Part shown: positions 11,257 through 22,399 of the stretch, piece after piece
Layout of the letters: each line of letters starts with the position of its first letter
How positions within the stretch are numbered: position 1 is the stretch's first letter
Source: Polia nebulosa
Taxonomy: Eukaryota; Arthropoda; Insecta; Lepidoptera; Noctuidae
NCBI GenBank assembly: GCA_951329385.1
Contig: OX589604.1
Location: forward strand, 29,078,829-29,142,828
Length of the DNA: 64,000 nt
Direction: 5' to 3'
Translations under genes and position numbers: made by a program
The notes under the pieces: generated by a model
Seen by the model: the letters and a program-made list of their open reading frames with translations, nothing else
Database searches by the model: none
Told to the model about the DNA's origin: nothing

Positions 11257-12434
11257 CCGTGGCTCGACTGTCAACTGAAGGTGACATAAAATTTTCCTTT
11301 ACGTGATTATTGAACCAAATTAAATATTTAAACTAATTCAAATGAATCTAAACCAATCAGGAAATCCAAATAGACAACAACAATGAACCAAACAATAATG
11401 AAAACAATAGATAATCTCGTGAATAAACATAGATACAGCAATAATATGGCAATAAATAAATTGACAAGTTGACGTCGAAGGAAAAGATGTTGACGAGAGC
11501 CGCAGTTCGCAAAGCACGCCCACCACTTCCGGCCTCGTCGCTCAACTAGACGTGAGTGCTGTGACACCGGCCGTGGCAGTTGCGTCGAGCTCCAGCGACG
11601 AGTTCTTCTCGCCGCCGACGACACCACCACCTGCGCGTCAACGGGGAGGACGCCGGCCGCCGAGCGGCTTAGGACCTCGAGGCCCACCGGCCTCTGATAG
11701 GGTCCCAGCTGCCGGAGGAAGTGTGCAGCGCATACGATGGACACAATCCATCAATGAGAATGTCATGCGCTCATACTATGAGGCTACAGAGGGAGGTAAC
11801 AACCTGACCGCGTACCGTGTTCGAATGCTCTCTTTGTTTCAGGTGCTTGAGCCAGCCGTCAACGTTTCGGCCCAACGACTGTCGGACCAGGTGAGGGTCA
11901 TCCTGCGTAATCATGTGTTGGATGATACTGTACTTGATCCCCTCCGAACTGAAATGGGTAGCCATGTCATTGTCCCTCCGTCGCAGGCTGTGGTACCAGT
12001 GGTGTTACCACCGTCTAACCATGCTTCCAGCCACGCTGACGAGGAGTGTAATGACATGGTTACAAACGTAAGTACCCAGTGCAATGACGAATTGAGGAGT
12101 GCTTTGGAGTGTGCTTTTCGGGAATATCGCAACATGCAACCCGAACTTAGGCCACGCTTGCCTCGTTTGCCCATGCATAATAAGGCGCTGGTGGCTGCTC
12201 TGGATTCGCAGTTGTCAAATTATTTTGATAACTGCGAAGACCTCACCGACACACTCGATAATGTACTGCGCGGCTGTAGCGGCATGTCGTGTAGCTTACG
12301 TCAAATTCACACACATACACGACCGAAACCAGCCGTGCCGGTTTGGCAGCGCAGGGTCGAGTGTCGTGTTGGTGGGGCCAGAGCACTCATCGGCAAACTA
12401 ATCTGCTTCAGGGAGGGCAACACTCGCCCAAGAG
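11257..12434 (+). mobile_element. R4/Dong-like LINE, 5' fragment
   Basis: 5' UTR plus the N-terminal part of the LINE ORF. The first ATG (11487) gives MLTRAAVRKARPPLP and then a stop; a frameshift moves the rest into the frame from 11552. That frame contains SSSSDEFFSPP, RIRWTQSINENVMRSYY and SAQRLSDQVRVI, matching the N-terminal domain of the complete element at 22400-27936 (about two-thirds identical by eye). It stops matching after GNTRPRV at 12434, so reverse transcriptase and endonuclease are missing. Just before it is actataataatcc, fitting insertion in TAA-rich DNA. Dead fragment. Confidence 0.8.
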
Positions 12435-13015
12435 TGTACCAAATTTAAACTCTATAACTCTATCGGTCCTGCAAATTCGGAACATATTGGCTGTGACAGT
12501 CTGATAGACAGAAAGACATACAAGCGATCCATTTCGGGTTCTGTTTTTTCATTCGGACTTTTGGGACCCTCAAAATTACTTCGTGTTTAAAAGGGATAGT
12601 AAACATAAAATTCTGGAAAAAATAAAATTATAACATACAAACATAACGTTACAACCTTTATCCCTAACGAGGTGGTCAGAGACGCCCCAAAAATAAGCTC
12701 TTGGGGTCCAATCATTGATAGCCACCATCGTCCTATGTAGGCCTGTTTTAAACGTTATTGGCCGTTGAACCGTGAACTCATTTAATATGGTCAGTTCATA
12801 GTAATAAACATAAATTCCCCTCTTAAGTACGCATGTTGAAACGGGCGACCACAGAACCCTACTATGCACGTGTCCCGACGCACACTTGACCAGTTTTTTT
12901 TATTAAATCCAATCATTCAGTCACGATACAGATTACGCTATCAGTACATTTTAATAATTGTCATCATAAGATAGTCAAATGTTACATGGCTAATGCTGCG
13001 GTTACACTAGAGATT
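12435..13015. other. Spacer between the duplication copies
   Basis: 12450-12895 is dispersed repeat sequence of the gggttccg type in degraded form. 12898-13010 resembles 10113-10230 (cattcagtcacgatac, gctgcggttacactagagat), a stretch from just upstream of the gene 1 promoter, so the junction holds a stray piece of the duplicated unit. No gene. Confidence 0.45.
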
Positions 13016-13964
13016 TTATAAAACTTGTTCCAGGAAATACGTGTTTTCGAATAAGTCTTACAAGTTTGTGAAATAAATATTTGTCATTTAGAATATCCAT
13101 TACATGTTCAAGGTTTTTATCAAGATGTTTTCTTTACTTTTATAATTCATGGGCAAAACAGCAGATTTTTGGAGGCTTGTGGAGCTACTGCTACAGCTTT
13201 GGAGGCTACTGAATTGGTTTACCCAAATTTTTATTTTTTGTTTTCATAGAAACCTCGATATTGTGCACAAGATACCTATTCGTTCAAAAAATTCAAATAT
13301 AGATGTGTTACAACGGCATAATCACATACGAGCGGTTGGTTGAAAAGTATGACGGGTTGGCCGCTCTTAATTTTTCAGTTTGACGGCGATGTCTATGAAT
13401 CTGTCTGAATATGTTATCGTAGCTCCTAAACAGATGACTCAATTTCAATGTAGTTTTATTTTATAGAAGGCTAGTTTAATCAGATTGCTGCCACAGGTAT
13501 GTAATGTGTATTGCATCTTGAGCGTCATTTGATTTTTAGATTTATTCAAATTAAATTCAACACTCACATTCAATTTTAAGGGTAGTCTTGCTATAATAAT
13601 TGTTTCAACCTTTAGTATTTGTCTACATAAGTATTAGTTCAAAGTTTCAGGTTTCTAAATTGAAGGAATGAGCTTTGTCAAACAAACCGTTTTTTCCCTT
13701 TTCACCACGATGAATCACCCTTGATAATGAAAACATTGTTTGACTTGTTTCAACTGTTGCACTTTTAAATTGTTTATATTGGGTCCCCACCTACGAAATT
13801 GAATTGGCCTCCCGTAAACAATTTAACACTCCCTTTCACCCCTTTTTTTTGACGATTTTCTGAAAGTCCAATAACACGTTCCTCTTATTTTTTTAATTCC
13901 AAATTATGTTTTCTGAATAGCACTTCATCGGATCAAGCTGAAGATTCTACCATTCAAACTTTCT

Positions 13965-14072
13965 TTCTTTTTTTCTTCTTTTCTTTTTTTTCTCTTTTTT
14001 TCTTTCTTTTTTTTTCTTTTTTTTTTTTCTATGGATTCATGTCTGAAATAAATAATTTGAATTTGAATTTTT
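13965..14072 (-). repeat. Low-complexity pyrimidine tract with LINE-like tail
   Basis: A run of ctttctttttttc variants followed by attcatgtctgaaataaata; copy 1 of the duplication has no such tract at about 1170. Probably a poly(A)-type retroposon tail seen from the other strand. Confidence 0.5.
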
Positions 14073-14997
14073 AACCTAACCTATCCCACATTGACGGGTC
14101 GTTTTGAACTAACCCTTAAAGGTTCACTCGTGCGGCTGTCTGTCTGTCTGTCCGTGGGTGAAAACGAATGTATTATAGGACCGTGTGCACTTTGCACACG
14201 GTCCAGATACAATCTATAAATACATTACATATAAGCTTCTTTGATTCCCAATTATACATTATCTTTTAAACGTATTACTTGTCATTGTCATTTTGAATTC
14301 TCACTTGGCCGCGTGTTGGTTTTACGATCTCCGTTAGGGTGCATCCACTGCAGCGGAGCTGAGCGGAGCCGAGACGTGCAGGAATCGTCCAATCACAGAA
14401 GAGACGAGTGACGCGATGAGGATTTCAACCATTGTGATTGGTCGATTCCTGCACATCTCCGCTCCGCTCCACCCAGCTCCGCTTCAGTGGAAACTCACTG
14501 TTAAGAGTCCTAGTGTATTCGGGCTAACACGAAATGAATACGTGAGTGAATCCGTCAAACACTGGAATGTTTACTGGGTTGAAGAGTGTCAACTCTTTCT
14601 TGGCCTCTCCCACAAAACCTTGAATTTTTTCGGGATATAAAAGTCCCCTATGGCATTGAACGACAGAGTAGCTTTATTGATTTGCTAACACTTTATGCAA
14701 AAACAAGTAGGTACAAAGGCGGACTCAATGCCTCAGGCATTCTCTAATAGTCAACCAAGGGTAGTGGAGACAGGAGCATAAAAAAAAACCGGCCACGTTC
14801 GCACATTTAGGGTTTCGTACCAAAAGAGGGAATTATCAAAGAAAATATCTGATTTATCAATATATTGGTATTTGTTAGTTAAATAAACGTAACAATAAAC
14901 ATAATCACCAAAATTTCTAGATCATAAGTCAAGGAAAATTACAAAATTCTTAATAAAAGAAATAACTTGACTGACAAAAAACAAAGAACTTTTTAGT

Positions 14998-15245
14998 TTT
15001 TGATGTGAAACATCTATAGCCGCACGTAAAACCGATTTCTGGCGTGGCGTCGCATGCCGCGCTATACGATGTTTTTTTGTTTTGTTATTACAAAGGTTTT
15101 ATTCGTAATATTTTATTTTGTCATTATGACATTTAGTTCCTATCACAATATGTTCTTTTCTGTATATTACTTTTACAAAATAAAGTCGATGATTCACATC
15201 TGCCAGGCGTTCCGTGACGGCTCACATTTTTTTTTTGTTGTTATT
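14998..15245. repeat. Unclassified insertion specific to duplication copy 2
   Basis: gatgtgaaacatctatagcc and gcgtggcgtcgcatgcc mark a GC-richer insertion at the place where copy 1 has the 3099-4864 insertion. No reading frame of note. Confidence 0.4.
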
Positions 15246-16681
15246 TGTCCATCGACTTTTTTTATTTTATTTTTTTAATGTTAATGAAATATTTTTGGAA
15301 TCGTCTCTTCGAGCTCTTGATAATTATCTCACGTGACCATTTGTGATTAAAAATTTACGACTACACGAACGCAATGGCAGCTGCCATATTTTTTGATATT
15401 TTTCAAAATTCTTTTTTTATGGAAACTCAATACCTACCTTCCTTCTGGGGCATTTGGGTAAAAATAAAAGTACTTAAACTTGATAAGTACTTATTCTCAT
15501 AATCATCATCAAGCAACCCAAAAGTCCCCACAGCTGGGTCCCTTTATTCTGCCACAATTGGTCGGTTCCGTGTGTTTCTCGTCGAGGTGTATCCCGTGAT
15601 TTCGTGAACCCAACGCGCTTTTGGAATGCTGTGGCCTGGCAATTAAAGCTATTTTCATCTTCATGTAAGATATTAGTGTTAACATTAATTATTTTGTGAA
15701 CATATTTACCTCTTTTGTTATATGCTCCTAGTTCCACTGTCAGACATTGCGAGACAAATTTTTCAGTTTTAAATATCTCGATTTACCCTAGTGCCTCTCT
15801 GTTTTGATATTGCGACTTAAATTTTAACGTATTTTAAAAGGATTGGCATTTGTTCTGTGGTTTCTGGCTATATACCTCTGGTGAAGGGTTTATTTATACG
15901 TATGTTTTATTTTTTCTTGATAAGCAACTCCTGTATTATCTTAAATACATTTTGGTTATCGAATTATTTCAATAATATAGCTAGGATATAAATAAGTAGA
16001 AAATATGGTTTCAAATTAATCACTTTTATTTATACATTTGAATTACATTTTTTTAAATCATTTTATTTTAAGTTTACAAATACGATTAAAAAACTGTCAT
16101 CATAACTGTGAGTAAACGTCATCCTAATTATTTTAATAAAAACAGAAAATAAAAAACTTGAAGACAAGTAATTAATATAGTTCCTAAGTCGTTATATGAG
16201 TTTTAATATCTAGAACATTTTTTGCGACTTGAATGTATCGTTATATGCATAATAACTTATTTATTAAAAAAATAACTTTAAAGAAAAGTATCAGGATGTC
16301 TCAAAATTCCAGTCCAGCGTATTCAAAGATGCTCTTCCAGAATGCCAGAGCTTCAGGTATAGGTGCAGCTTGACGAGTGAGGGTGTCTCCTATATCCACG
16401 AAGGCTTTGGTCGAGTTGTCATATTCCGGCCAGGTTGTGCCCAGAGAGGAGTCAGGCGTTGGGTTACTGGAAACAGAGATATTAATTTATTAGATTGTCC
16501 ACTAAAATCACATGCATGCACAGAGGCGACCTTAATGCTTTATTTTGCACTTCGTCCTTTTGGCGGTACAAGGAAAGATAAAGAGAGTTCTGCAAGTCCA
16601 TTCTGTTAAAATTTACCAACAAAAGTTTGGGGAAGTCAGCTGCCATTTTATACTTTATGTTAGGAATTTACGGTTTGTGTA

Positions 16682-16760
16682 CGTGAGTTTACATGTTTGT
16701 GAATGCACCCACGATACAGGAGTAATTCCTAGTGTTGGACAAGGTTCTATAAAAAAAAAA
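16682..16760 (+). repeat. SINE B 3' fragment in the last intron of gene 2
   Basis: Same fragment as 6372-6470 (gagtttacatgtttgtgaat, attcctagtgtt). Confidence 0.6.
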
Positions 16761-16818
16761 ATTATACATATCACATAAATTGTGAGCTTTATATTAATTT
16801 CCGAGTATAACAAGCAAA

Positions 16819-17249
16819 AGTAATAATAATAATAATTTGTTTTTCCTTAAATTACATACCAAACAAATACAATTACATGATCACTTTAAGCTTAGTCTAT
16901 AATAAATCAGCAAGCCATCTGTGCCTGAACTAGATAAATAAATATCTGTAACTCAGGCATCAGCGCTCTTCCCTAAAAATATGGACATTTTAAAGCTAGC
17001 CAGTTCTTTTTACTCTAATACATCACAAACAAAAGAAAGTAAATTAAAATAGAGGCCTCCCTGTGTGTAGAATGTAAGTGAATGGGTGTGCGTGGGAGGG
17101 TGAGTACGATACCTAACAAAGAACAGATAGGAGGTTTTCAGTCTCATCATAGGTTAGGTCATGAATATATTCAAATAATTTATTCTTACATCTTTTGTAG
17201 GGTAAAGCATATATGCCAAGAGTTTTATTGATTCAATTTATCTTACAAA
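16819..17249 (-). mobile_element. LINE 3' end with (TAA)n tail in the last intron of gene 2
   Basis: About 430 bp absent from gene 1's intron (compare 6515-6530). On the minus strand it ends in a TAA/ATT run (16820-16838). Flanks aaaagt on the left and acaaagt on the right suggest a 5-6 bp target duplication. No intact ORF; family not identified. Confidence 0.65.
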
Positions 17250-18503
17250 GTGTATTATAAATCAATCACTCACCCATATTTAGCGAAGTTGGTAAATACA
17301 GTGCACACTAATTTAATCAGCTTATACTCTCTAGAATTTTTCTCAGCCTTCAAGTTAAATTTGTTTGGGTTAAACAAATACATCAAGTCATCCACATGGG
17401 AAGCTCCTCGAATCCCGTACTGTAGACCCAGGTTTCCGTATAAATTTCTTTCAGAGCTACAGGAGAACCTGCACATATATCTTCGACTACTACCAATCTT
17501 CGGCAAGTGTGAAACGAATCTGTTAATATCGTAGAGGAAATACGCATGACTTTGGAAAGTTACAAATTCTTTTATGGAACCGGCATCAATAGGTTTCCCT
17601 TTAAAATAAAATTCGTGAATTCTCTTGGAGACTTCTAAAACTGTCTCTGGAGTGCATTTGAGTAGGATTTTTCTTAGTACTACCATTTCTGGATAGCGGT
17701 TGGTACGTTTAATAAATGTTTTTTCAAAAATTGGGATTGCGTATATGGTTTCTTCGCTGGTGTGTCCAATAAGGATATCCACATCGTTTATTCTCTTATT
17801 TTTCAGGGCCTCTAAGGGATCTTCGGTCAAAAAATGTTCTTTGCCAAAATCTTTTTCTATAACTGGACCATAGTGGTACAACTTTATTAAATGATTGAAA
17901 GTGTTTTCCTCAAAAGATAACACAACTGGAAACGTGTCTATAACTTTTTCTACTGGCAGACTTTGTAGAAAATCTAGAAGCTTATGAGGATCATCAGTTT
18001 CGAAGCCTAGCTCTTTACCGAGTAAGAACGCTCGTTTTTGTGGCACGAATGGCGTAGACCAATCACAATTACCTACCCCACTCATTGGTATAGCTCTTTT
18101 GAAAAGACCCTTGGACATAGGTGAGATAATATGCAGACTAGCAGATGAACCGCCAGCGCTTTCACCAAAGACTGTCACGTTGTCGGGATCTCCACCAAAG
18201 CTCTTAATATTATCTTGTACCCATCGCAAGGCAGCAACTTGGTCTTTTAATCCAGCGTTTCCAGGTACAGCTTCTGTGTCCAGGCATAAGAAACCAATTG
18301 CTTCTAATCTGTAGTTCACAGTCACAAGTATTACGCCGTGGGACACAAGAAAATCTGGTCCATATACATCATCGTTTCCGGAGCCACTTTTAAAACCCCC
18401 TCCGTGGATGAACACCATAACTGGCAAAGGAGACTTTGGTTGGATTTCCGGGCTGTACACATTTAGGTACAAGCAATCTTCATTTCCCTTTACCATTCTG
18501 TCA

Positions 18504-18613
18504 GATAATAGATTTCTTTAGAAATAAGCAGCACCTTTGTACTATTGTTTCTGTAATTGTTATTTTTTTTTTCTCTTGTGTTTTGTGTACATAAATAAAT
18601 AAATAAATAAATA
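18504..18613 (+). mobile_element. Retroelement tail inserted in the coding exon of gene 2
   Basis: Ends in tgtgtacataaataaataaa on the plus strand, antisense to the esterase. The same tail type is at 58905-58965 (tgtgtgtacataaatgatta). Gene 1 has only gtga at this point. Flanking ataat on both sides may be the target duplication. A minus-strand atctgacag at the edge could act as a 3' splice site, but the matching donor is poor. Confidence 0.75.
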
Positions 18614-19850
18614 ATATGCACTTGTGGGGACATTCAGGGCCATGTTCTGTTGCTTTCCGTACGCTTTCCCAAGGCAGAGGTGGTTGCGGAGCCTGGAAAA
18701 ATAATATATTTTTGAATGACCGCTCATTTAATGGTAACATGTTTTTTATATGTTGTCCTGTGGTGTGCAAAAAAATATGATTTTAATCTTCTCTACAAAA
18801 ACTGAATGACCAAAAATTATGATTACTTTGTTTTTTACAAAATATGCTATAATGATTCCGTGTTTATTTTGGATTGATTCAAGAATGTATGGATATATGT
18901 TTCTTGAGTACTGACTAAGAAACGATAGTTTACCTTAAATCTCAGTTCCCCCCACCGGTGGTTGAGCGTAGGGGATGCCCTTGAAGCTATAGTACTTCCT
19001 TTCATGCGTGATAGTCTCCAGATGTTCTCCAGACAGCCATCCTTGATTTACTTTAACTTGAACCAATGTCACTGAAACCTGTAGAAAAGAAGTTATTGTA
19101 AGTGCTGAAACTACACTAAATATAACACCTTTTATGAATAAGTCGCGAAAATGTAAAGGCTATAAGAGTAGAGAAACGAGGGATGGACAGTGTGAAAGAT
19201 GATGAAGAAAGGGGGTTACTGGAGGTGAGGAGTAATAGAGAAGTATAGAAAATGAAGATGTGATGCGCCGGCTTCAAATAAATTGAGATAAACGCAACAG
19301 AATTATCCGGCAACGGTCTGTTCGTCTTTTTTTCTGTCAGTTTTAGTATATGTGTATTTAATAGAGATACAGATACTCGTACATACTTAAACATAACGAC
19401 TATCGATAATCAACAGCGACAGGTATCCTCCAATAGTAAGTAATATCTGGCTAATATAGAATAGCAGAGCAAAGCTTTGGAAATAGTACTGTACAAACTT
19501 TTGCTGGAACATGTACATGTGGCAAATGGGACTTGAGCACTGCTGGCAGACCTTCCATAGTGTCTATAAATAAGATCGAACGTATAAGAATGACGAACAC
19601 GGAATTTTTTGGTTGTATATTTGGTCACTGCCGATGAAACATAACGTATACCAATATAACAATAGAATTATTTTTTTTATACCCTGGAATTATCCTTATG
19701 AAGTCGTGTACTACCGTAGTACTTGATTAAAAATTAAACTCCAGATAACTTACTAAATACCTACATCATCAGAAAACACTACTAGGTTACAGAATACAAG
19801 AAGAGTGATGGAATAGTACAGCACAGACGGTTTAAAAAAAGTATTCTCAC

Positions 19851-20030
19851 CGCAAAAGGGTTCTCGAAGTCACAATATAATGTTTTTTATAAAGGAGCCA
19901 ACTGATGGCGCGACCGTAGTAAACAAGTCAACCTTTATTTAGTAATAGAAATTTAACTGTATCTATAGCAATATATGTAAGATAACGGCCAGATTCGGTA
20001 TCATCATTGTACGTTCTGCATTGTGTAATT
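19851..20030 (-). promoter_or_regulatory. Decayed promoter and exon 1 of esterase gene 2
   Basis: Matches the gene 1 promoter; the donor GCG then GTGAGAATAC at 19851 is kept, but TATATA has become TATAGATA (about 19960-19967). The upstream cattgtacgttctgcatt (20005-20022) is kept. Confidence 0.5.
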
Positions 20031-20548
20031 ATTACTTGGTCTTTTTTATTATGTCATATCATTCAATCACGATACGGAATCTCTCGTTATCTGAACATTG
20101 TAACAATTGTCGTCATTTGATATTGAACTGTCACAAGGCCTAAGGCTGCGGTTCCACTGGAGATGTACTAAACTGCGTAGCTATGGATATATTTCAGGAT
20201 ATATTTAATCTAATCAAATATATTTGATTTACACCAATAGGATTGTTTGATTTTCAAAGCTTAGAGTAGCTCTAATATAGATGGAATCACGCAAGAAACA
20301 CGGGTGGGTTTTAGTCAGTAAGAGTCTGACACGCCCATCCACTCCACCCAGAGCAGGAGAAGTTATTTGATGATTCCCCACCCAATAAAAAAAATCGTAG
20401 ATCTAATGGAACACGATTCAACGAAGCGAAGTATTTTTCCATACCAAAGCTCAAATCTTTAGCACACGTCCTATGGATTTGAGCTATGGTTTGCGCACAG
20501 TTCGCGTCACGCATCTTAATAGTCTATATTTTATTTTTACTCGCTTAA

Positions 20549-20911
20549 GTGGCGCCCTCATTAAATTAAAAATCGTATTTTGGCATAATAGAAAAAAATA
20601 AATAAAGAAAGATTAAAGAATCCTATGTTGCTATTGTTACAGATAGGATAAGGTTTTTTTTACGTTGTTAAAACAGGACTCAAAAGGTTTCGTATCCAAA
20701 GTAGTAAGCAAAAATGTCAAAAACCGCCGCTTTTGGTACTTTTGCTTACTACTTTGGATACGAAACATTTAAGTCCTGTTTTAACAACGTAAAAATATCT
20801 TATCCTCTTTGTAACAAACGCAACGTAGGTTTCTTTAATCTTTATTTTCTACGCTTTGCTACGATTTTTTATTCAATGAGGGCGCCACTTGGCAGCTATA
20901 TACGCCTTAAG
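20549..20911. mobile_element. Foldback MITE inserted only in duplication copy 2
   Basis: Left end tggcgccctcattaaatta, right end ttcaatgagggcgcca; inner arms ggtttcgtatccaaagtag and ctactttggatacgaaac are perfect complements. Flanked by cttaag on both sides, and copy 1 has a single, uninterrupted cttaag (about 10663), giving a clean empty site. No transposase. Confidence 0.85.
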
Positions 20912-21484
20912 TAAGTAGTTTTGCTCTAGTGGAACGGAAAACCTATGTGGGCATCCAAGCAAAACTGGTCCAGTTCTCGGTATATAGTTTCCGAGAATAC
21001 GCAGTTTTGTAAAGTTGGGTGAAAAAATTGCTTTTTGCAATTTTATTTGATTACTCGTATTAATTTAATGCTTAATTATCTACAAGTTCTTAAAGTAAAT
21101 GACTTTATATGAAGTTTCACTTATAAACCTTACAAAAAGACCAGAGATTTCTTTTTGCTTATTTTTTTTTAATGCTCAACTTCATATATGTCTATTAAAA
21201 TTAAAAAATGTGCTGTTTTTGAATATTAAATCCTTATTATCAATTGACTATTATATATACCGAATCTTGTGTTAACTCAATACCCCACTACTAGACTCTT
21301 TTTGTTTGGACGCCCACATATTTTCGTAGCTTAGCTTCACTAATTAGCTATCTCGCACATCTCTAGTGTAACCGCAGCCTAAATCGCCGTGATAATTTTA
21401 ATCTAATATTTTTGTTTAAAAATTGAAACTCATAGTCAAACATCACAATCATGAGTGAGTAAAAATTGCTAACAATAAAATATA

Positions 21485-21960
21485 AGGATCGGTTCATCAT
21501 CACTGACAGGATATTATAGCTAATAAGCCTGATATAGTGGTGGTTGACCGAATCGAGAGGCGTGCGATGATTGTTGACATTACCGTCCCACATGACGAGA
21601 ACCTCGTGAAAGCCGAGAAAGATAAACAAATCAAGTATATTGACTTGGCTCGCGAGGTAGTCGACATGTGGGATGTAGACTCAGCGATCATTGTACCGAT
21701 AGTCGTGTCAGCCAATGGCTTAATAGCCACGAGCCTCGACCAACACCTCAGGAGGCTCTCGTTTGGCGGCTGGATCAAGGGCTTGATTCAGAAAGCAGTA
21801 CTTCTGGACACGGCTCGCATTGTCAGGCGGTTCCTCTCCCTGGAGCTACCGGCGTAGCTTGGACCCTGTTCCCGATACCGGTGGGAAACTATTTTTTATA
21901 TTTTTAAATGTTTTTTTTTTACTTTTTTATTGAAATATTTAAAAATATAATTTATATGTA
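21485..21960 (+). mobile_element. R4/Dong-like LINE, 3' fragment
   Basis: Starts abruptly inside the ORF at ggatcggttcatcatcactg, equivalent to WDRSI of the complete element, and runs through KPDIVVVDR, IVDITVPHDENLVKAEK and a stop at 21858, then the 3' UTR with gataccggtggga. This covers the last ~120 aa, including the PD...D core of the restriction-like endonuclease, about 80% identical to the element at 22400-27936. 5'-truncated and dead. Confidence 0.82.
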
Positions 21961-22399
21961 TACAAATGAATAAACGAAACATAAGGAAAAAAAACTTAAA
22001 ATAAAAATACTAAATTATAAAAATTATTTGTTAAAATATTTGTAAACCTGGAAGTACTAGCTCGATTACAATAATTATTTCACTAATAGAAAGCAACACT
22101 GCCGTTAAGAGTCATAGGCTAAACTTTTAACACACTTAGCTTCACTTTTAACTACGTTAACAAATCTTAAAAGTTAAATTTGACCCACTTCCCGGTTTCC
22201 GATTAAGCTGAAATTTTGGTACATGTTTAGTTTCGATAACAAGCCATGGTTAGCTACGTGACGTCATTCTGAATCTAATATGGCAGACTCCTAAAGATGG
22301 CGGACTAGTTATGTAGTAGGTATGCATTCCCATGAAATGGGTATCATATAAATATCATACTAAAATTGTATGTACTATCATATGTTATTATTATTATTT
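21961..22399. other. AT-rich spacer between convergent LINE tails
   Basis: No gene. It ends with gttattattattatt (22384-22398), a TAA repeat on the minus strand lying directly at the 3' end of the next LINE. Confidence 0.5.

Larger units (their letters stand above)
16301..19072 (-). pseudogene. Carboxylesterase gene 2: start lost, frameshift, retroelement insertion
   Basis: Sister of gene 1. Exons: 19078-18934, 18692-17274 and 16466-16301 (166 nt, ends AGLEF, TGA). Three independent lesions. (1) The two in-frame ATGs of gene 1 read GTG and TTG here (19072-19070 and 19066-19064) and no other Met lies in the exon. (2) A run of five C in gene 1 (8174-8178) is six here (18948-18953), shifting the frame into an immediate TAA. 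(3) About 106-110 nt of retroelement tail sits in the long exon at 18504-18613, bringing stops. The rest is open for 408 codons, with HGGG, GESAG, TSEET and ASHVDD all present, and lacks the 20-nt deletion of gene 1. Clear pseudogene, though lesion 2 alone could be a homopolymer error. Confidence 0.88.
13016..21476. repeat. Segmental duplication, copy 2
   Basis: Direct repeat of 205-11222 with the same order of landmarks: foldback at 14345-14490, esterase gene 2, SINE A fragment at 20285-20398, and the tail ending in aacaataa. Shorter than copy 1 mainly because it lacks the insertions at 1296, 3099 and 9060. Confidence 0.85.
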
